Shown here: positions 58,801 to 64,000 of the stretch, piece after piece
How the letters are laid out: each line of letters begins with the position of its first letter
Position numbering within the stretch: the stretch's first letter is position 1
Assembly: GCF_040869045.1 (NCBI RefSeq)
Contig: NC_090321.1
Span: forward strand, 182,189,596 to 182,253,595
Reading direction: 5' to 3'
DNA: 64,000 nucleotides
From: Eurosta solidaginis
Taxonomy: Eukaryota; Arthropoda; Insecta; Diptera; Tephritidae
Notes under the pieces: model-generated
What the model was told of the DNA's origin: nothing
Seen by the model: the letters and a program-made list of their open reading frames with translations, nothing else
The model's database searches: none
Made by a program: the position numbers and the translations under genes

Positions 58801-61128
58801 ACCTTTGCGGCATAATTTCTGGATAATTTTCGGGATCCGTCTGGGATGCCGACGAGGTCATTTCGGGACTATTTCGGGATCATTTGGGATACCTACAGGC
58901 ATCATTTCTGGATGGTTTTTTGGGATTCGTCCGGGATTCCGTCGGGGTCATTTCGGGACTTTTTCTCGACTAATATGGGATCATTTGCGGGCCCTTTCGG
59001 CATCATTTCTAGATAGTTGTCGGGATCCGTTCGGGATCCCGTCAGGGTCTTTTCGGAACTATTAGGAGATCATTTGAGGACCTTTCCGACATCATTTCTG
59101 GATCCTTTCGGGGTCCCGTCAGGGTCATTTCGGGACTTTTTCGGCATCATTTAAGGATGGCTTTCAGGATTTGTCCGGGAACCCGTCAGGGTAATTTCTG
59201 GACTTTTCCGAGACTATTTCGGGATCATTTTGGGACCTTCCCAAAATTATTTCTGGATGGATTTCGGGATTTGTCCGGGTTGCCGTCAGGGTCATTTTGG
59301 GACTATTAGGTGATCATTTGAGGACCTTTCCGGCATCACTTCTGGATGGTTTTCGGTACCCGTTCAGGATCCCGTCGGAATAATTGCGGGACTTTTTCGG
59401 GATCATTTGGGGTCCCTTCCGGCATCATTTCGGGATGGTATTTGGGATTCGTCCGGCATCCCGTCGGGGTCATTTCGGGACTTTTTCTCGACTAATACGG
59501 GATCATTTGCGGGCCCTTTCGGCATCATTTCTGGATAGTTGTCGGGCTCCGTTCGGGATCCCGTCAGGGTCTTTTCGGAACTATTAGGAGATCAATTGAG
59601 GACTTTTCCGGCATCATTTCTAGATAGTTTTTGGGATCCTTTCGGCGTCCCATCAGAGTCATTTCGGGACTTTTTCGGCATCATTTAAGATTGGTTTTCA
59701 GGATTCGTCCGGGATCCCGTCAGGGTAATTTCTGGACTTTTCCGAGACTATTTCGGGATCATTTTGGGACCCTCCCAAGATCATTTCTGGATGGATTTCG
59801 GGATCTGTCCGGGATGCCGTCAGGGTCATTTTGGGAATATTAGGTGATCATTTGAGGACCTTTCCGGCATCACTTCTGGATGGTTTTCATTGCGGGACTT
59901 TTTCGGGATCATTTGGGGTCCCTCCCAAGATCATTCCTGCATGGATTTCGGGATCTGTCCGGGATCCCGTCAGGGTCATTTAGGAATGTGTTCGAGATCC
60001 CGTCAGGGTCCTTTCGGGACTTCTTCGGGACTATATCGGGATCATTTCTGGATGGTTTACGGGATCCGTCCAGGATCCCTTAAGGGTCATTTCGGTACTA
60101 TTAGGTGATCATTTGAGGACCTTTCCGGCATCACTTCTGGATGATTTTCGGTATCCGTTCGGGATCCCGTCGGAATCATTGCGGGAATTTTTCGGAATCA
60201 TTTGGGATCCCTTCCGGCATCATTTCTGGATGGTTTTCGGGATTTGTCCGGGATCACGTCGGGGTTATTTCGGGACCTTTTCGGGGCTAATACGGGATCA
60301 TTTGGGGACCCTTCCGGCATAATTTCTTGATGGTTTGCCGGATCCATCAGGCTCATTTCGGGACCATTTTGGGATCATTTCGGGACCCTTCCGAGATCAT
60401 TTCTGGATCCGTCCGGGATGCTGTAGGAGCCATTTCGGGATTTTTTGTTACTTTTCCGGGATAGTTTTTGGACCCTTCCGGGATCATTTCTGGATCTGTG
60501 CGGGATCCCATTTGGGTCATTTCCGGACTATTTCGGGATCATTTTGGGACCCTTCCGGAATTATTTCTGTATGGTTTTCGCGATCCGTCGTGGATCCCCT
60601 CGGAGCCATTTCGGAACTTTTTCTGGAGTATGTCGGGATAATTTAGGGACCCTTACTGGATATTTTCAGGATGGTTTTTGAAATCCGCCCGGGAGCCCGT
60701 CAGGGTCATTTCGGAACCTTTTCGGGATCATTTTGGAACACCTTCAGGGATCATTTCTGTGTGGTTCTCTGGATACGTCTAGAATCGTGTCGTTGTCATT
60801 TCGGGTTTTTTTTGGGACTATTCCGGGAACTTTTAGAGACCCTTCCGGGGCATTTCTGGATGGTTTTCGGGATCCGTCCGCGATATCGTGGGGGTCATTT
60901 CGTAGCTTTTTCTGGATAATTTCGGGATCATTTGGGATCCTATCAGGTTATCAGCTCATTTAGTTCTTTTTTTTTACTCAATTACAAAAATAAAATGCAT
61001 TAGACAGAAAACAAAATTTTAAACAGATAACTTGATAAGCAGTAAGTAAGTAAGTGATAAGCAGGCTAACGCGAATAGCCCATATATTTAAATTTCTCCT
61101 TGCGGACGGAGCCGCGGGTAAAGGCTAG
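55827..61128 (+). mobile_element. Non-autonomous Helitron, monomer 2, joined head to tail
   Basis: It follows the CTAG of monomer 1 without a spacer and starts TATATTATAAATGGCAAAG, lacking the first few bases of the 5' end. It ends with the same GCGG...CCGCGGGTAAAGGCTAG and is followed by T (61129). Body and array match monomer 1 closely. The whole pair thus has one A^T target. Confidence 0.8.
56586..60955 (+). repeat. GGGATC-rich minisatellite, block 2
   Basis: Same unit as block 1. Long stretches, such as 60113-60950, parallel 54830-55670 nearly base for base, while the middle differs in unit number. It yields open frames up to 235 residues that are again repeat translations with no start context. 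Confidence 0.9.
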
Positions 61129-61307
61129 TAATAAATAAAGACAAATATGAAAGTTAAAGCTGGAGACATTGGTGCTTTATCGGTAACCGTATCGGTAACC
61201 TTTTAACAGCTGATTCGACCAACCTTATGAGAATCAATGCAATCTATTATTGGTGCCGCTAAGGTCGTAACCGTATCGTAGCCAACTGTCCTGTTATTTT
61301 TCCACGT
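61129..61307 (+). other. Left flank and possible upstream coding part of the hAT fragment
   Basis: Near the right end the plus frame reads ANCPVIFPRDCHD. This continues, once the SINE and one duplication are removed, into KAFPTSLLNRILPNG. Further left (TCGGTAACCGTATCGGTAAC) is a small direct repeat, and no clear coding sequence is seen. Confidence 0.5.
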
Positions 61308-61320
61308 GATTGTCATGACA

Positions 61321-61674
61321 GCGGCCACCGTGGTGTGATGGTAGCGTGCTCCGCCTATCACACCGTATGCCCTGGGTTCAACTCCCGGGCAAAGCAACAT
61401 CAAAATTTTAGAAATAAGATTTTTCAATTAGAAGAAAATTTTTCTAAGCGGGGTCGCCCCTCGGCAGTGTCTGGCAAGCGCTCCGATTGTATTTCTGCCA
61501 TGAAAAGCTCTCAGTGAAAACTCATCTGCCTTGCAGATGCCGTTCGGAGTCGGCATAAAACATGTAGGTCCCGTCCGGCCAATTTGTAGGGAAAAATCAA
61601 GAGCACGACGCAAATTGGAAGAGAGCTCGGCCTTAGATCTCTTCGGAGGTTATCGCGCCTTACATTTATTTTTT
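61321..61674 (+). mobile_element. tRNA-derived SINE with perfect 13 bp target duplication
   Basis: GATTGTCATGACA stands at 61308-61320 and again at 61675-61687. The head has GTGGTGTGATGGTAGCGTGC (A box) and GGGTTCAACTCCC (B box). The body ends CGCGCCTTACATTTATTTTTT. Direct duplications of this size mark LINE-driven insertion. It interrupts a hAT transposase frame. The copy at 21355-21719 is the same family. Confidence 0.95.
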
Positions 61675-61687
61675 GATTGTCATGACA

Positions 61688-62105
61688 AGGCATTTCCTAC
61701 CTCGTTGTTAAACAGAATATTGCCAAATGGAGAGAGAGTGGAGCGTGACTGGTCAGTGTGGAGTGCCAGTAGCAATGCTTTTTATTGCCTACCATGTCGT
61801 CTATTAAGCACCAATACTTTAAATCGACCTAAAATTTGTTCTGCGGATATTCGAAATTGCAGGTGTGGAAGAAGCTATACGATAAACTGCCATCGCACGA
61901 AAATACTCAAGATCACATTAAATGTTATATTCAATGGCGATCTTATAAAAACTAATTCAAAAGGAGGCTAAAATTGATACACTTATCAATGAACAGCTAA
62001 TCACTGAAACTCAAAAGTGGAAAGAAATTTGATATATAATTTTGGACACTATTTTATTTTTGGGTATAAGAGGCCTAGCTTTCAAAGGCGAAAGTATATT
62101 ATCAG
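61688..62105 (+). pseudogene. ZMYM1-type (DUF4371) hAT transposase fragment
   Basis: Plus-strand reading gives KAFPTSLLNRILPNGERVER and DWSVWSASSNAFYCLPCRLL, the TTF-type zinc-finger region found at the N-terminus of ZMYM1-like proteins. A frame change follows, then HENTQDHIKCYIQWRSYKN. After another change come TETQKWKEI, LDTILFLGIRGLAFKGESIL, the start of DUF4371. Stops and frameshifts make it dead. The domain assignment is a recalled match. Confidence 0.75.
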
Positions 62106-64000
62106 CCCAATTCTAAACGAAAATTCCGTGCGAGTTTTTTCCATTGTAAATTTTACCATGTAGCGCAACTAACAGCTGATCGTTGAAAATTCGGACATTC
62201 ACACGCACAGTTCTCGACTCAGTTTCAAAACAAAACTTTAGATTATTTAATTCAAATTTTAAAGTGAGATAATCCTTACAAATTTATGTATACAGAATAT
62301 ATATGGCGTTTTTGTTGTTATTAAAACAATAGTTTTATTTATATTAAAGCTTTTATAATTTTTTTTTTAACTTTGCAAAATCTCCGAATACCATTCCTTC
62401 ATTATATGACATTCGACTGCCTAGTCCACTGCCTTCCACTCTATTCGCAACATAACCTCTACTTAAGCTGCCAAACTATATAGTAAACAATGGTTTTTTC
62501 CCTTCTCCCATTCCTCGTATCACAGATGACATGATATGAAACTTCTCGCTCTCTGAGAGCGCGTGAAAATGTGCATTTTTTATAATATTGGCCATAGATA
62601 CCATCATCCTCAAAATCAAATTTGGGCATTTCAGAATAACTTTGGGGTATTTTACATGGTAAAGGTTTAATTTATAAAATTCACTGAAAACTTACTCAAG
62701 ATTGTCAAATGGGATATCAAAAAACTCGAATTTTTGTCAGGATTACAAATCCGAAGAAAAAATAACTATTTTTCACCCGTGGAAAATTTATCAGTGACAA
62801 CACCTTTCATCGAAGGGCTGCACACGAAACGGGTTTTGATAGCAGCTTTCGATTGGAGAAAAAGTCAGCTTCTTAGTCTTCGCATTGATGTAAATGGATG
62901 CATAAAGGCCAGGTTTTTGTGGAGCGTTGCAACATTCCACTTTTGACAGCTGAGATAAATTGTAGGTATACGTATAGGTGAACGCAACATGTATAATTAA
63001 CAGCCTTTTTCGGACGACAACGCAGATACTTCACCAAGTGATCTAATTTCGTAATTTCTTATAAATTTTTTGCGTTTTTTATTGTATGTGGATATACATA
63101 TGTATGTAAATAAACATTTTGGTCGCATCAAAGTGAAAAAGGTGCTAGCCGTTCATTGTTATCTTATGGCGGTGCCAGCGCAACAAAGCAAATCAACGCA
63201 ATCGAAATATAATGTTTCATATTTTTTCACTTATCTACTACAAAATATTTCTACAAAACTGCCTTTTTTATAAATTTTAATGTTTTTATCACCTTACTTG
63301 CTGATTTTTTGAAAATAATGAAACCGAACGGATTTCTTGGAGTTTTTTTTTTTGGTAGTTTAGGCAACTCTATAGCCATATGATGTTCAAGACCCATTCT
63401 TGGAAACGAACGAACTTTTGTTTACAATCGAATGAACTTCCAGACCCATTCCTGGAAACGAATTGCGAGAGAATAAAAGTTTCGTATCATGTCATCAGTG
63501 CCTCGTATTCTAAATAAAAATTCCTTGTGTTTTTTCACTTATCCCTTTCCTCTATTCTGAACAATGTTCGAAAAAGCGGAAACCGGTTATGGGAGAAAAG
63601 TAGGTATTATGAATGTGAGGGAGAGGGAGATTTCTCTGCCATTTCATAGGAGTTTTTTCACTAGTTAAATTAAAGGGAATGTATCAAAGTAGTTAAAGGA
63701 AAATGGTTATTTTAAGACAGAACACTTATTTGTACAAATTTGAGCTAAAATATGTAATTACATTCTACCACAATATTCTCACTGTTAATACAACAACAAC
63801 AACCACAATAGTCTTTATTTTAGGCGTCACTCGATACTTTTGTTGTTGCCAAAGCAAATTTCTCGATGTTTTCTCAAGGTAGTCGTTGGTTTTTTTTATC
63901 AGATGTATTTATAAAAACGCCTTCTATACATTTTCGTGGGGTATTTGTGTTTATTTTACTGATTGTATTAAATTAATTAATTAATTCTCTTTCCAAAAAT
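62106..64000. other. No gene recognised
   Basis: This is AT-rich intergenic sequence. A stretch near 62545-62610 (CTCTGAGAGCGCGTGAAAATGTGCATTTTTTATAA) resembles the right flank of the hAT at 40585-40630, so it is a short dispersed repeat. GACCCATTCTTGGAAACGAA is repeated with small changes at 63391 and 63438. CAA units near 63790 may be a LINE tail. Confidence 0.45.

Noticed and set aside
50872..60963. Dozens of plus-strand reading frames of 60-235 residues rich in FRDPSGIPSG
   Set aside because: They are translations of one minisatellite in three frames. Unit length is not a multiple of three and no start context or domain is present.

Overview
This is eukaryotic, intron-containing DNA from a dipteran insect. 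The single-copy genes have short introns and close Drosophila-type relatives. The dominant repeats, with starts such as the tract ending in CTCACAGAGTATATTAA and abundant CAA-rich LINE tails, make a tephritid fruit fly the best guess. That family-level guess is inference and was not tested. The window is gene-poor and consists mostly of nested transposons.

Three host genes are recognisable. The last five coding exons of WDR48/UAF1, the activating subunit of USP1/12/46 deubiquitinases, lie on + at 27529-29369. Vhl, the von Hippel-Lindau substrate receptor, lies on - at 37995-38635 with two exons. Trappc2l, a small TRAPP vesicle-tethering subunit, lies on + at 45903-49661 with five exons and one 3.1 kb repeat-filled intron. 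They share no pathway; they are neighbours separated by repeats.

Layout. 1-1675 holds pieces of two LTR retroelements. 1676-10935 is one DNA transposon with matching ends (CCCTGCAAAAAG), an AT duplication, a decayed transposase and a decayed spliced DUF4806-like gene. It is split by a 5.2 kb tandem-rich repeat that itself carries a hAT MITE. 11530-16340 is a LINE on - interrupted by a mariner element (itself holding a MITE) and by MITEs with CCCTGCAAAAATCG ends. 16320-17050 is a 5'-truncated RNase H LINE on +. 17599-27387 is a complete-length but dead Helitron on - with exact A^T target and CTAG end. It contains a solo LTR, a tRNA-derived SINE, another long repeat and a fold-back element. 27529-29369 is WDR48. 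30100-34680 holds 169 bp tandem repeats and a family of GGTAATAG-ended MITEs. 35750-37700 is a third copy of the long repeat. 37995-40563 is Vhl with a hAT element 153 bp upstream. 40700-45430 holds more DNA transposons, including a Tc1 element. 45903-49661 is Trappc2l. 50065-61128 is a head-to-tail dimer of a non-autonomous Helitron filled with an 89-100 bp GGGATC-rich minisatellite. 61200-62105 is a ZMYM1-type hAT fragment disrupted by a SINE with a perfect 13 bp duplication.

The most promising undescribed unit is the CCCTGCAAAA transposon family: a 2 bp target duplication, a multi-copy terminal repeat, a transposase plus a second spliced gene, and short MITEs that share its ends.
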